In this document: positions 15,793 to 24,236 of the stretch, in pieces | How the letters are laid out: each line of letters starts with the position of its first letter | How positions within the stretch are numbered: the first letter of the stretch is position 1 | DNA from: Bacillota bacterium | Lineage (GTDB): Bacteria; Bacillota; Limnochordia; DTU080; JAAYLA01 | Assembly: GCA_012522135.1 (NCBI GenBank) | Contig: JAAYLA010000210.1 | Coordinates: 1 to 39,528, forward strand | DNA length: 39,528 nt | Direction of reading: 5' to 3' | Made by a program: the position numbers and the translations under genes | The notes under the pieces: generated by a model | Told to the model about the DNA's origin: nothing | The model's database searches: none | What the model saw: the letters and a program-made list of their open reading frames with translations, nothing else

Positions 15793-16617
15793 ATGGAACT
15801 TCCAAAAGGCAGAATTCGTCCTCGGGTCGGCCGCCTGCCCTATTTGTTTGCGCTGCCGTTCACTGCGCACTGGGAGGGGGCCGACCGCTTTGAGTTGATC
15901 ACGGCGCCGCCGCGCCAACTCGGCCATCTGACTCGCCACGACGAACTGGACGCAGCGTGCGTCCCCGTTCTCGAGGCTCGATCGCTCAGCCGCCGTTACG
16001 AACCCCTGGGCAACCTGGGGTTCGCTGCCGTTGGCCCCGTGCCCGTGGCCGTACTGGCCGCGCGCCTGGAAATCGAGCTCTTGGGCAGCGCCGCCGTTGG
16101 CGTCTCCGATCAAGGCGCCACCGCCGTGGCCGCGCTCGAGGTGCTGCTTTCCCACGCGTACCGGGTGCGGGAACCGAACATCGTGCCGCTGTCTCCGGAC
16201 CGTTTCGACCTCGGCGCCGTTCTGCTCGTCGGAGACGATGCGATCGAGGCCAGCCGCTCGCCCTCCGCTCCTTTCGTGCATCCCTATGACCTCGCCGGCG
16301 AGTGGCGCAATTGGACCGGCGGTCCGCTTCCCCTTTGCCGCTGGATAGTGCGCAAGAGCTTGCCGGACGAGCAAAAGGAGGAGCTCGAAGCCCTTGTGCG
16401 GCGCAGCGTCACCGAAGTGCTGAAAAATCCCGGTCCGCTGCTCGAATCCCATATCGTCGAGCACGGCCTGTCCTGCTCCGTGCTCGATGCCGAGGCGTGG
16501 CTGCGCTCGTGCACCTATGAGCTCGGACCGGCGGAGGAGCGGGCCGGGCAGCACTTATACGAGCTCCACCGCGAGCTGCATCGCAAAGTCACTTCCTGGC
16601 GCGATCTGTTGGGCTAG
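15793..16617 (+). CDS. Divergent MqnA/MqnD-family protein (menaquinone futalosine pathway-like)
   Basis: A 274-residue periplasmic-binding-fold protein of the MqnA/MqnD family. Support: the opening [15 protein letters not shown], the later LVGDDAIEA (family IGDEAL) and [20 protein letters not shown] (family YDLGEEWxxWTGLPFVFAxW). MqnA dehydrates chorismate in the futalosine route to menaquinone. However, the stretch that usually reads SSxEY is PVLEA here, and the later SxTS region reads GATAV, so the active site may have changed. There is no ribosome site; the promoter implies a leaderless transcript. Its stop shares CTAG with the convergent kamA stop. The family is fairly sure; the reaction is not. 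Confidence 0.72.
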   Translation: MELPKGRIRPRVGRLPYLFALPFTAHWEGADRFELITAPPRQLGHLTRHDELDAACVPVLEARSLSRRYEPLGNLGFAAVGPVPVAVLAARLEIELLGSAAVGVSDQGATAVAALEVLLSHAYRVREPNIVPLSPDRFDLGAVLLVGDDAIEASRSPSAPFVHPYDLAGEWRNWTGGPLPLCRWIVRKSLPDEQKEELEALVRRSVTEVLKNPGPLLESHIVEHGLSCSVLDAEAWLRSCTYELGPAEERAGQHLYELHRELHRKVTSWRDLLG

Positions 16618-17948
16618 GCTCCGCGCCCCGCCTCGGGCGGGTCTTGCAGGTCGAACACGCCGCAAGCCGGCTGCAGAAGCTTTCCAGCAACCGTGCCGTT
16701 GCCGGCCTCCGGCCGGTCGCCCGGCGCGATGATCGTCAGCCCGTCCTGACCGGGTTGCATGAGCCGGGCGACCCCTTCCTCCGTCCCCTGCGCCCGCCGG
16801 CAATACTCGCACTTCGAAGGGTCGTGGGTGTCTCCGTGCTCGGGTTCAGGGTACGACACCACGCGGCCTTCGTAGTTGCGCAGCACGATCTTGCCCGGCG
16901 ACTGGGAAAGAATGTAGTTCGGCCCGACCGGGATCTTGCCTCCGCCCCCCGGCGCGTCCACCACGAAGGTCGGCACGGCGTAACCCGACACGTGGCCGCG
17001 CAGGTGCTCGATGATCTCGATGCCTTTCGATACGGGGGTCCGGAAGTGTTCTATGCCCTCGGACAAGTCGCACTGGTACAGGTAATACGGACGCACTCTG
17101 GCCTTGACTAGCCCGAGCACCAGCTCCTTTTGTATGTAGGGGCAGTCGTTTACGCCCCGCAGCAGCACCGTCTGATTGCCCAACGGAACGCCCCCGTCGG
17201 CTAGCTTGGCCAAGGACTCGACGGCCTCCTTGGTCAGCTCCTTCGGGTGGTTGAAGTGGGTGTTGATCCAGATCGGATGGTACTTGCGGATCATCTGCAC
17301 GAACTCGTCCGTAATGCGGAACGGATTCGTCACCATAACCCTTGTCCCGAAACGGATGACCTCTACGTGGGGGATCTCCCGCAGTTTCTTCAGAATGTAT
17401 TCCAGTCGGCTGTCACCGAGGGACAGGGGGTCGCCTCCCGATATCAACACGTCGCGAACTTGCGGTGTCCTGCGGATATACTCGATCGCCCGATCGATTG
17501 CCGGCGTCGGAATGCTTCCTTCCTTCGACCCGACGAGCCGGCGCCGCGTGCAATGGCGGCAGTACATCGCGCACATCTCGGTCACGATGAAAAGCACGCG
17601 GTCCGGATAGCGGTGGGTGATGAAGGGCACGGGCGAGTCGACGTCTTCGTGCAGAGGATCCCGCATGTCGTGCTTGCCGATGATCGCCTCATCGTCCAAG
17701 GGCAGAGCCTGGCGGCGAATGGGGCACTCCGGATCGTCGGGATCCATGAGCGCGGCATAGTAGGGGTTGATGCCGGCGGGGAACCCCCGCTGGGCATACC
17801 TCAACCCCTCCTCCTCCTCGGGCGTCAGGTTGATTACCTGCTTCAGCTCATCTATCGTACGCAGGCGATTGCGCACCTGCCATTTCCAGTCGGTCCACTC
17901 TTCGATGGAAACGTCCTTCCACAGAGGGATCTCTCGGTAGTCGCGCAC
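16614..17948 (-). CDS. kamA: Lysine 2,3-aminomutase
   Basis: Radical-SAM and PLP enzyme that converts L-lysine to beta-lysine, 444 residues. The iron-sulfur/SAM motif is C126-x3-C130-x2-C133 (CAMYCRHC), and the PLP lysine is K338 in GGGGKIPVG. The family stretch [15 protein letters not shown] and the C-terminal CEYC pair are present. The tail after it is longer than in Bacillus subtilis KamA, closer to clostridial forms. GTG 17948 lies eight bases after GGGGAG; another GTG three codons upstream touches that site. It lies 105 bases downstream of the ATP-grasp-like gene on the same strand. No beta-lysine acetyltransferase (AblB) is nearby, so the fate of beta-lysine is open. Confidence 0.95.
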   Translation of the reverse strand: MRDYREIPLWKDVSIEEWTDWKWQVRNRLRTIDELKQVINLTPEEEEGLRYAQRGFPAGINPYYAALMDPDDPECPIRRQALPLDDEAIIGKHDMRDPLHEDVDSPVPFITHRYPDRVLFIVTEMCAMYCRHCTRRRLVGSKEGSIPTPAIDRAIEYIRRTPQVRDVLISGGDPLSLGDSRLEYILKKLREIPHVEVIRFGTRVMVTNPFRITDEFVQMIRKYHPIWINTHFNHPKELTKEAVESLAKLADGGVPLGNQTVLLRGVNDCPYIQKELVLGLVKARVRPYYLYQCDLSEGIEHFRTPVSKGIEIIEHLRGHVSGYAVPTFVVDAPGGGGKIPVGPNYILSQSPGKIVLRNYEGRVVSYPEPEHGDTHDPSKCEYCRRAQGTEEGVARLMQPGQDGLTIIAPGDRPEAGNGTVAGKLLQPACGVFDLQDPPEAGRGA

Positions 17949-18053
17949 CGATTTCACTCCCCAATAGAATAGATAGGTTGACGGGCCGCAGACGGGCCAT
18001 AACGGGCTGCGAACGAACCGTGCCCGCGCCCACGCGCCCCTCCCCGGCGCATG

Positions 18054-19541
18054 TCAACCGGCAACGGAACAGGGTGCCATAACGGCGTCCACCATGCCGT
18101 GGATCACTTTCTTGTCGAGGGGCGTCACGGTGGCAAGCACCCCGCCAAGGCGCGTCCTTCCGTCGACGACAAAGTAGTACGGACAAAGGCGCGCTCTGCC
18201 CCGCATCGGCACCAGCCCCTGCTTGGCAAAATCGTAATACTGCAGTTTGAAGCCGGTTCCTTTCCGAAACTCCTGCAGTATGTGGGGCGACTGGGCAAAG
18301 GCTGCCAAAGCTTCGTCGACGGCGGCGGCCCACTCCTCCCGCGCCATGTCGTGGCCGATGCGCACGCCCCGGCTGCCCCAAGCGTCCTCCGCGAAGCCGG
18401 AGGGCTTGATCACGAGCTCCCTCTCCCTCTGAGTGGTCTCCTTTAGCTGGTTCCAGTCGGAGACGACCCGTCCGCCCAGGCGCAGATCCGGAATGACCGC
18501 GTGGGCCGGCAGCGGCGCGGGGTCGAGCACCCATGTCTTCGGGAAGAGGGGCTTTAGGAACTCCACGCCGTCTTTACCCAGCTGTTCCAGCCAGAACGGC
18601 TCGAGGACCGGGTGGTGGAAGAGGGCCATGAGCATCTTCTCTTCCAGATGGTGCTTGAGCGGCGGCGTCGCCACGACCAGTTCCTTGCGTATCGCATACA
18701 GGATCAGATCGATTTTCGGGATATTCTTTAAGTCGAATAGCTCGAAGAACCTGTACAGGACGTCGATACGGACCGGTTCCGCGGTGCCGGTCACGTGCCG
18801 CGGCAAGAACAGACCTTCCTCGGTGAAAACGAGGTCGCGCGGATGGATCGCAAAGGCAGTAAGGCCGGTACCGGTGACAGCTCCCGCGAGCCACTCCATT
18901 TCGCCGCGGTACGCATCCGACTCGTCGCTGACGACAATCGCCACAACCGGGTGGGGATTGCCGGGAACGAGGCTGCGCATGGCATCGACGAAGCCTTCCA
19001 CCATGCCGTCCTTTCCACCGACGATTCCCTCCGCCCCGACCTTTGCGTACTGCCGTGTCATGGCGGCCAGCAGCCCAAAGCCACCGGGCACCGAGTCGAG
19101 CTCCGTGATGGCGTATCCGTCGTCGGTCGGAATGACGTCGGGGCGAATGATGGCCGGCACCGCGGTGCGGAATCGACGCATACGGGCATAGTCGATGACC
19201 TGCTCGGGCTTGCCCGCGTCGAGCCAAGCCCGGACCCAGTCCGGCAGCGACCCCCGCACGGCCCGGGCGTACAGCCGGTTGCTTGCCTCATAAAAACGCA
19301 GCAAGTGATCGCCAAGCTCATTGAAGAATCGATACGTCTTCTCGTCGAGCTTGAACGGTTCCGGCGACACGCGCCAGGTCGTGTTCTGACCTTCCGCCAG
19401 TTCGCCCTTGGGTTCGCGGTAAAGGCCGGTTCCCTTCAACCCCTCGTTGATAGCAAGCGCCTTCTCGACTTGCCTATCCGCCGTGGCCGCTGGCACGCCG
19501 TGACACTCCGCCCTCTCCTCTTCGGTCTTAACGGTACACAT
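18054..19541 (-). CDS. ATP-grasp-like protein, unknown function
   Basis: A 495-residue cytosolic protein I cannot assign. Several stretches look like an ATP-grasp ligase: ELVIKPSGFAEDAWGSRGVR (about residues 374-393) resembles the nucleotide-binding lysine and glycine-rich loop, HILQEFRKG resembles the hinge glutamate strand, and ITELDSVPGGFG (about 138-149) resembles the acidic, substrate-facing loop of circularly permuted or glutathionylspermidine-synthase-like members. The C-terminus has RARLCPYYFVVDGRTRLGG and IHGMVDAVMAPC. ATP-grasp enzymes join a carboxylate to an amine through an acyl phosphate. The ATG at 19541 begins 21 bases after the arsR stop, so the two form an operon, and kamA follows. 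A role joining or consuming beta-lysine is a guess from context. Confidence 0.6.
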   Translation of the reverse strand: MCTVKTEEERAECHGVPAATADRQVEKALAINEGLKGTGLYREPKGELAEGQNTTWRVSPEPFKLDEKTYRFFNELGDHLLRFYEASNRLYARAVRGSLPDWVRAWLDAGKPEQVIDYARMRRFRTAVPAIIRPDVIPTDDGYAITELDSVPGGFGLLAAMTRQYAKVGAEGIVGGKDGMVEGFVDAMRSLVPGNPHPVVAIVVSDESDAYRGEMEWLAGAVTGTGLTAFAIHPRDLVFTEEGLFLPRHVTGTAEPVRIDVLYRFFELFDLKNIPKIDLILYAIRKELVVATPPLKHHLEEKMLMALFHHPVLEPFWLEQLGKDGVEFLKPLFPKTWVLDPAPLPAHAVIPDLRLGGRVVSDWNQLKETTQRERELVIKPSGFAEDAWGSRGVRIGHDMAREEWAAAVDEALAAFAQSPHILQEFRKGTGFKLQYYDFAKQGLVPMRGRARLCPYYFVVDGRTRLGGVLATVTPLDKKVIHGMVDAVMAPCSVAG

Positions 19542-19562
19542 ATCGTGTGACCCGTCCCTCCT

Positions 19563-19862
19563 CTACTCCGTTGTCGTCTTCCAAGCCGTCTGCCGGCAGC
19601 GCGTAAGCAGCTTGTCAATGCAGATGCCGTACCGTTCAAAGGCTTCAGCGTTCAGGGTGCAGTAGGTCGACGGCCCATCGCGCTCCGCCGAGACAAGCCC
19701 GGTGTCGCGCAAGATTTTCAGATGGTGCGAGAGCGTCGGTTGAGAAAGGCCGAGATGCCTGGCGAGATCACAAACCCCGTAACGCGTGTCGGCCAGGGCC
19801 GCTAAAATGCGCAGCCTGCTCTCGTCGCTCAAAGCCTTGTAGACACGCACCAACTCTCTCAC
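19563..19862 (-). CDS. ArsR/SmtB-family transcriptional regulator
   Basis: A 99-residue winged-helix repressor. The recognition region VCDLARHLGLSQPTLSHHLKIL and the preceding LSDESRLRILAAL are typical of ArsR. The metal site of classical ArsR is ELCVCDL; only C31 of it is kept here (GVCDL), with further cysteines at C68, C81 and C89, so it may sense a thiol-reactive or other ligand through a different site, or no metal at all. It starts at GTG 19862 behind GGAGGGTG. It is followed closely by the ATP-grasp-like gene. A perfect palindrome lies 38 bases upstream, between this gene and ispH, and is the natural candidate operator. Confidence 0.9.
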   Translation of the reverse strand: MRELVRVYKALSDESRLRILAALADTRYGVCDLARHLGLSQPTLSHHLKILRDTGLVSAERDGPSTYCTLNAEAFERYGICIDKLLTRCRQTAWKTTTE

Positions 19863-19899
19863 ACCGAGACACCCTCCATCGTTTACGGTTCCCTGATCT

Positions 19900-19923
19900 A
19901 CGTATTTAAATATGTAAATACGT
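19900..19923. promoter_or_regulatory. Palindromic operator between arsR-type gene and ispH
   Basis: Two perfect nine-base arms, ACGTATTTA and TAAATACGT, flank a six-base AT spacer. It is a sharp AT-rich island in GC-rich surroundings. TTGACG on the minus strand (19921-19926) overlaps the right arm as a possible -35. On the plus strand TTTACG and TTTAAA, 17 bases apart, could drive ispH through the same dyad. The size and location suit an ArsR dimer site controlling both directions. Confidence 0.7.
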
Positions 19924-20069
19924 CAATGTGCATCATACCATGACATATGCCCTTTGACCAGTCAAGGATAAGAAACGAATTGCGTTTGTGCGGGCGTTGC
20001 CAGTGTGTTAAGGTAGAGGCGAGGTCGGGACGAATGTCCGGACCATGCCGTTGCAGGATGGTGTTCACC

Positions 20070-20954
20070 ATGGAAGTGATCAAGATCTCGCCGCGCGGCT
20101 ACTGCTACGGAGTGGTCGATGCGATCAATCTTGCCAAAGTAGTGGCCAAAGATCCCAAGTACCCGCGGCCCATCTACGTCCTGGGTATGATCGTCCACAA
20201 CCGGCATGCCGTGGCCGAGTTGGAAGAATACGGCATCGTCACGCTCGACGGTGAAAATCGCCTGGAACTCCTCGACCGGATCGATGCGGGCACCGTCATC
20301 TTCACCGCGCACGGCGTCTCACCGCAAGTCGTTGCCAAGGCGAAAGCCAAGGGGTTGACGACTGTCGATGCAACGTGCCCCGACGTGACGCGCACCCATG
20401 AGCTCGTGCGAGATCTCGCGTCGCGGGGCTATCAAATCATCTACGTAGGAAAGCGGGGCCATCCGGAACCGGAGGGAGTCATTGGCGAAGCCCCGCACCA
20501 CGTGCACCTGGTGGAGACTTTGGAAGACGTCGAGCGGCTGGAATTCGATACCGACAAACTGGCCCTCACCACCCAGACGACCTTGAGCCAGTGGGACACC
20601 CAGGCCATCATCGAACGGTGCGTCGAGCGCTTCCCCGGCATCGAAGTGTACAATGAGATCTGCCTGGCCACCCAACAAAGGCAGGAGGCGGCGGCTACGC
20701 AAGCGAAGGAGGCGGACGTCGTCCTTGTCGTGGGCGACGAGCGGAGCAACAATTCGAACCGGCTCGTTCAGGTCGTGCGCGAGCTGGCTGGACGCCCCGC
20801 CTACCTGGTCGACAGCGTCGAGTCCATCAATCCCGAGTGGCTGCGGGGCGCGCGCAAAGTCGGCGTGACGTCGGGATCCTCCACGCCGACGTACATAACC
20901 CGGGCAGTGATCAAGTACCTGGAAGAGCTCGATCCCGAGGCCGTGCCCTCGTGA
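20070..20954 (+). CDS. ispH: 4-hydroxy-3-methylbut-2-enyl diphosphate reductase
   Basis: Last enzyme of the MEP isoprenoid pathway, reducing HMBPP to IPP and DMAPP. The 294 residues are closely similar to the Bacillus-type enzyme from the first residues (MEVIKISPRGYCYGVVDA). The cluster cysteines are C12, C103 (DATCPDVT) and C198 (EICLATQQRQEA), and HPEPEG supplies the catalytic glutamate region. The ATG 20070 gives the normal family start; 41 upstream in-frame codons have no match. It is divergent from the ArsR-type gene with the palindrome in between. Its products feed the farnesyl diphosphate used by the hpnCDE genes 3.3 kb away. Confidence 0.96.
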   Translation: MEVIKISPRGYCYGVVDAINLAKVVAKDPKYPRPIYVLGMIVHNRHAVAELEEYGIVTLDGENRLELLDRIDAGTVIFTAHGVSPQVVAKAKAKGLTTVDATCPDVTRTHELVRDLASRGYQIIYVGKRGHPEPEGVIGEAPHHVHLVETLEDVERLEFDTDKLALTTQTTLSQWDTQAIIERCVERFPGIEVYNEICLATQQRQEAAATQAKEADVVLVVGDERSNNSNRLVQVVRELAGRPAYLVDSVESINPEWLRGARKVGVTSGSSTPTYITRAVIKYLEELDPEAVPS

Positions 20955-20959
20955 CATCG

Positions 20960-20993
20960 CCGGAGCGGGACCTGCACGCAGGCTCTGCTCCGG
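20960..20993. terminator. Nested hairpin between convergent ispH and mutY
   Basis: CCGGAGC (20960-20966) pairs with GCTCCGG (20987-20993), and the loop contains the second stem CCTGC/GCAGG. It fills the 40-base gap between two converging stops. It has no T run, so if it ends transcription it would need a factor or merely stabilise 3' ends. Confidence 0.35.
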
Positions 20994-20994
20994 G

Positions 20995-22071
20995 TCAACC
21001 CATCTGTTGCACCGCGAGACGCAGCGTTTTCTTGATGCCCGTGGCCGTCGGCAAAGCCAAGACCCGGTCTAGCGCTACGGCTCGCAACCCGGCGGGCGGT
21101 GGCCCCTGTGCATCGCACCGGTACACCCACATGCGCCACTCGACGTGGCTAAAGCGGTGCTCGGTGCGCCCGCAAAAACGCAGCGTCCCCTGCACACGCA
21201 CTCCGAGTTCGTGCAGAAGGCCGCGCAGCGCCCTCTCACGCGCCAGGGGCGAAGGCCACGTTCCCGGCGCCGCCTCCAAAGCCGGTAGCTCCCACATCCC
21301 GGCCAGCAGGCCTTCTGACGGCCGCTGCACGAAAAGCAGCGCGTTGTCGGCGACGATGCCCGCTACGAGCCGCTCGACGGGCCGTACCGCCGTCCGTCCC
21401 TGTACCACCGGCAGGACGTCGGCGGTCCCGTCCTCGGCGGCGCGGCACCAAGCTCGCAGAGGACACGCGCTGCAGTTCGGTGAGGCCGGGCGGCACACTA
21501 AGGCTCCTAGCTCCATCAAGGCTTGATTCCAGTCGCCGGGAGCATCGTCGGGCACAAGGGCCGCGGCTGCATCCTGTACGGCGCGCCGGCCAGATGCCCG
21601 GTCGACCGGCTCGGAGACGCCGCACAAACGTGCGAGCACCCGCTGCACGTTGCCGTCCACCGCCGGCAGAGGTTTGCCGTAGGCGATGCTGAGCACCGCA
21701 GCGGTGGTGTACGGTCCGACGCCGGGCAACGCTCCGAAAGCCTCGGGTTCCGCCGGCACCCGGCCGCTGTACGCAGCCGCCACTTCGCGCACCGCGGCGT
21801 GGAGGTTACGGGCCCGGTTGTAGTAGCCCAGGCCTGCCCACAGCGCGAGCACTTCGTCGAGATCCGCAGCGGCCAAGTCGTGCAACGTGGGAAAGCGCTC
21901 GATGAAGCGTTCGTAGTAGGAGATCGCCGTGTCGACCCGGGTCTGTTGCAGCATGACCTCGGAAAGCCATATGCGGTACGGGTCGTCGGTCCGTCTCCAA
22001 GGCAAGTCCCTGCGGTTTTTTCTGTACCACTCCAACAGGGCCTGCTGCACGGAGGCGACCGGCAGCCCCAT
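20995..22071 (-). CDS. mutY: A/G-specific adenine DNA glycosylase
   Basis: Removes adenine mispaired with 8-oxoguanine in base excision repair. The 358 residues include the catalytic glutamate E38 (SEVMLQQT), the helix-hairpin-helix LPGVGPYTTAAVL, the catalytic aspartate D139 (AVDGNVQR), and the [4Fe-4S] set C193-x6-C200-x2-C203-x5-C209. The C-terminal NUDIX-like domain that reads 8-oxoG starts near residue 230 and includes FSHVEWRMWVY. The ATG at 22071 shares its A with the stop of the peptidase-like gene upstream (TAATG), showing coupled translation. A 46-residue in-frame extension into that gene is ignored. Confidence 0.95.
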   Translation of the reverse strand: MGLPVASVQQALLEWYRKNRRDLPWRRTDDPYRIWLSEVMLQQTRVDTAISYYERFIERFPTLHDLAAADLDEVLALWAGLGYYNRARNLHAAVREVAAAYSGRVPAEPEAFGALPGVGPYTTAAVLSIAYGKPLPAVDGNVQRVLARLCGVSEPVDRASGRRAVQDAAAALVPDDAPGDWNQALMELGALVCRPASPNCSACPLRAWCRAAEDGTADVLPVVQGRTAVRPVERLVAGIVADNALLFVQRPSEGLLAGMWELPALEAAPGTWPSPLARERALRGLLHELGVRVQGTLRFCGRTEHRFSHVEWRMWVYRCDAQGPPPAGLRAVALDRVLALPTATGIKKTLRLAVQQMG

Positions 22072-23168
22072 TACCCCTCGAGCCGCGTCAGTACCTCCAG
22101 GCATGCCCGGGCCGACACCTCCAAGATCTCCATCCGCACGTCCAAAGGACTTTCCATGCCCATCTCCGTGGTGAAACAGAGTGAGCCCATCTGACCGACG
22201 TAGGGACAAAACGCATCGGGAGGCCTGCGCACGCGCCTATTGGCCTGATAGACGCCGGGGTAGATCTCTTCGAAGGCCGACTCGTCCATTCCTACGTAGG
22301 CGGCGAGCTCTTTCAGGCTCTGGATCGGATAACCGCGCCCGGAAACGGCATCGACCATAGCCTTCGCCGCATCCTTCCCGACGGAACTTTCGCCCACGAG
22401 CGCATACAGGCAGTAGCTGGCACCGAAGCCCTCATGTAAGTCCAGTGTCCACCGGGGCCGCACCTCGTCGGCGAAGGCGCGCAAGATCTGCACCTCCACG
22501 GGAGGATTTTCGGCGGCGAAGAAACGATTAAAGTTGCCCACGCGGCCGTCCGCATCCACGTAAATCGTCGGCCCTCCGCCCCAGTCGTACACGTCCCGTT
22601 CCTGCGTCAGTTTCGGCGAGCCGGGCACAAATACGCGCTTGCCCAAAAGACGCTCCCGCACGTCGTCCCGCTCGCTAAGAAACGCGTGAGCGAAAACTCC
22701 GGTGTCATCGTTGCCCGGATGGGAGTCGGCAAGCGAGAAAAAGGCGACCTGGTCGATGATGCCTACGGTGACATCGCCCAGCAAAATCGGTTCTCCCTCG
22801 CGTTTGATCAGTTCGACCACATCGTGGTGGCTGCGAATCCGCACGGGACGGCCCACTGCCCGCGCCAGATTGCGGCGGAAACCGTCCCAGCCCAAAGGAT
22901 CGCGGCACGGCACGATCCATCCTTGCAGCCCCGGCTGAAACCGCGCGGCCAGCGAATAGGCCGTCGCCACGCCGGCCACTTCCTCCGCGTGGGCACCCGC
23001 CGTCACCATGCCCGTCGGACCTGCCTCACCCACGCGGTACGCATAAATATCGAGGCCGTAGGGTGCAGTCCCGATGCGCCGGCTCGGAAGTCCAAGGCGC
23101 GAGAAAGCTGCGACGACCTGCTCGTAAGGCCCTAGAACCTGCCGCATCTGGACGAGTGGCGCCCCCAT
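22071..23168 (-). CDS. M14-family zinc carboxypeptidase-like protein
   Basis: A 365-residue protein with the metal site layout of M14 peptidases and succinylglutamate desuccinylase-like enzymes. HxxE is at H60-E63 (AGAHAEEVAG), a likely third ligand is H245 (LDLHEGFG), and a candidate catalytic glutamate is E335 (FTTEMGM). The middle is rich in Asp, Gly and aromatic residues. No signal peptide is visible, which suggests an intracellular amidohydrolase or peptidase; the substrate is unknown. It sits between the broken HTH-MBL gene and mutY, joined to both by TAATG overlaps. Confidence 0.7.
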   Translation of the reverse strand: MGAPLVQMRQVLGPYEQVVAAFSRLGLPSRRIGTAPYGLDIYAYRVGEAGPTGMVTAGAHAEEVAGVATAYSLAARFQPGLQGWIVPCRDPLGWDGFRRNLARAVGRPVRIRSHHDVVELIKREGEPILLGDVTVGIIDQVAFFSLADSHPGNDDTGVFAHAFLSERDDVRERLLGKRVFVPGSPKLTQERDVYDWGGGPTIYVDADGRVGNFNRFFAAENPPVEVQILRAFADEVRPRWTLDLHEGFGASYCLYALVGESSVGKDAAKAMVDAVSGRGYPIQSLKELAAYVGMDESAFEEIYPGVYQANRRVRRPPDAFCPYVGQMGSLCFTTEMGMESPLDVRMEILEVSARACLEVLTRLEG

Positions 23169-24013
23169 TACCGCCCCTCCCGGGCCAGGAAGGGGTTGTG
23201 CACGGATTCCAGCGCGACCGTAGTGACGGGCCCGTGTCCGGGTAGAAGCACCGTCCGTCCATCCAAAGCAAGCAGCCTTTGTGCTGAGCGGAGCAGTCGC
23301 TCATACGTCACCGGACCTTGGGCGGACCGCCCCAGGGATCCGGCAAACAGAGTGTCGCCCGTGAACGCGATGTTACCGGCGATGAAGACCACGCCGTCGT
23401 CGCTGTGCCCCGGGGACTCCCAAACCTCCAACTCAAAGGAGCCAATCGGGACGCGCTCGTCTCGGGTAACGGCAACGGCCTTCACTCCCCCCGGCAAGGC
23501 CAAGCGGCGCAGCGCCTTCTAGTGCCCCACCACGAGTGCTTCGGGAAATCTGTTGACGAGCTCGGGCAACGCCTGCACGTGATCCGAGTGAGAGTGGGTT
23601 ACGAGGACAGCGTCCAGTCCGCCGGACTGTATGCAAGCGGCGATCAACTCGTCCGGCCGGTCGCCTGGATCGACGAACAGGGAGGTCGCGATTCCGCCGC
23701 CCGTCACCAGGTAGCCGTTGGAGTCCATACTCGCAAAACGAAACGTTCGGACTGCATACGGACCCGTGTCGATCTCGGGGGGAACCCACCCATGGATTAT
23801 AGCCTTAAACGCCTCCACACCTAGGCCGAGCGCGCGGGCCAGCCGTTCCGCCTCCGCATCCGTAGGCGTGCGGAGCCCGGCTTCAAACCTGTTGATGGTA
23901 TCCGCCGTCAATCCCGTAATCTCGGCCAGTTTGGTCTGGTCGAGGCCGAGACCGAACCGGGCCTTGCGTAGGATGTCGCCGAAGCCGTCCTCAAGCGCTC
24001 TAGACACCAGCAT
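23168..24013 (-). pseudogene. HTH/metallo-beta-lactamase protein interrupted by an in-frame TAG
   Basis: A 282-codon frame from ATG 24013 with a TAG at codon 165 (23519-23521). Before the stop are an XRE-type helix-turn-helix (about residues 11-65, FGLGLDQTKLAEITGL) and the first metal motif HSHSDH (140-145). After it, in the same frame, are the remaining metallo-hydrolase motifs: H203 (SPGHSDD), D220 (TGDTLF) and H260 (LLPGHGP). All metal ligands are conserved on both sides, so the lesion is recent, suppressed, or a sequence error. The first part alone could still act as an HTH regulator. Both junctions of the downstream genes are intact, including the TAATG overlap into the M14 gene. Confidence 0.82.
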
Positions 24014-24090
24014 CCCACCTTCCCGCCGCAATCGTCCGCCGCGCCCGCGCCGCGGCGTTCGCCGGGCACCGGGTATTTCGGCTACAGCGT

Positions 24091-24120
24091 GCTGAGTACT
24101 TCGTCAATGGAGTATGCAGC
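24091..24120. promoter_or_regulatory. Imperfect dyad upstream of hpnC and the HTH-MBL gene
   Basis: GCTGAGTACT and AGTATGCAGC are inverted repeats matching at eight of ten positions, with a ten-base spacer. They lie in the 223-base region between divergent genes, one of which encodes an HTH domain. No clear sigma-A promoter could be placed around it. It may be chance. Confidence 0.25.
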
Positions 24121-24236
24121 CCCTGCCGGCGTGACGGTTGTCCCATTCTTGCCTGCCAAAGATAGCACTCCTCTGCCCGGGACAAGGTTCCGGGTGCAAC
24201 GACGGTGAAAAGGTCCTGAGGGAGGCTGCTGCATCC

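Noticed and set aside
19947-20069. A 41-residue N-terminal extension of IspH with several cysteines
   Set aside because: The family starts at MEVIKISPRG, and the extension overlaps the control region; it shows no known domain.
23168-23503. The second half of the HTH-MBL gene as an independent small metallo-hydrolase
   Set aside because: It lacks the HxHxDH motif, which lies before the TAG in the same frame, so it could not form the metal site alone.
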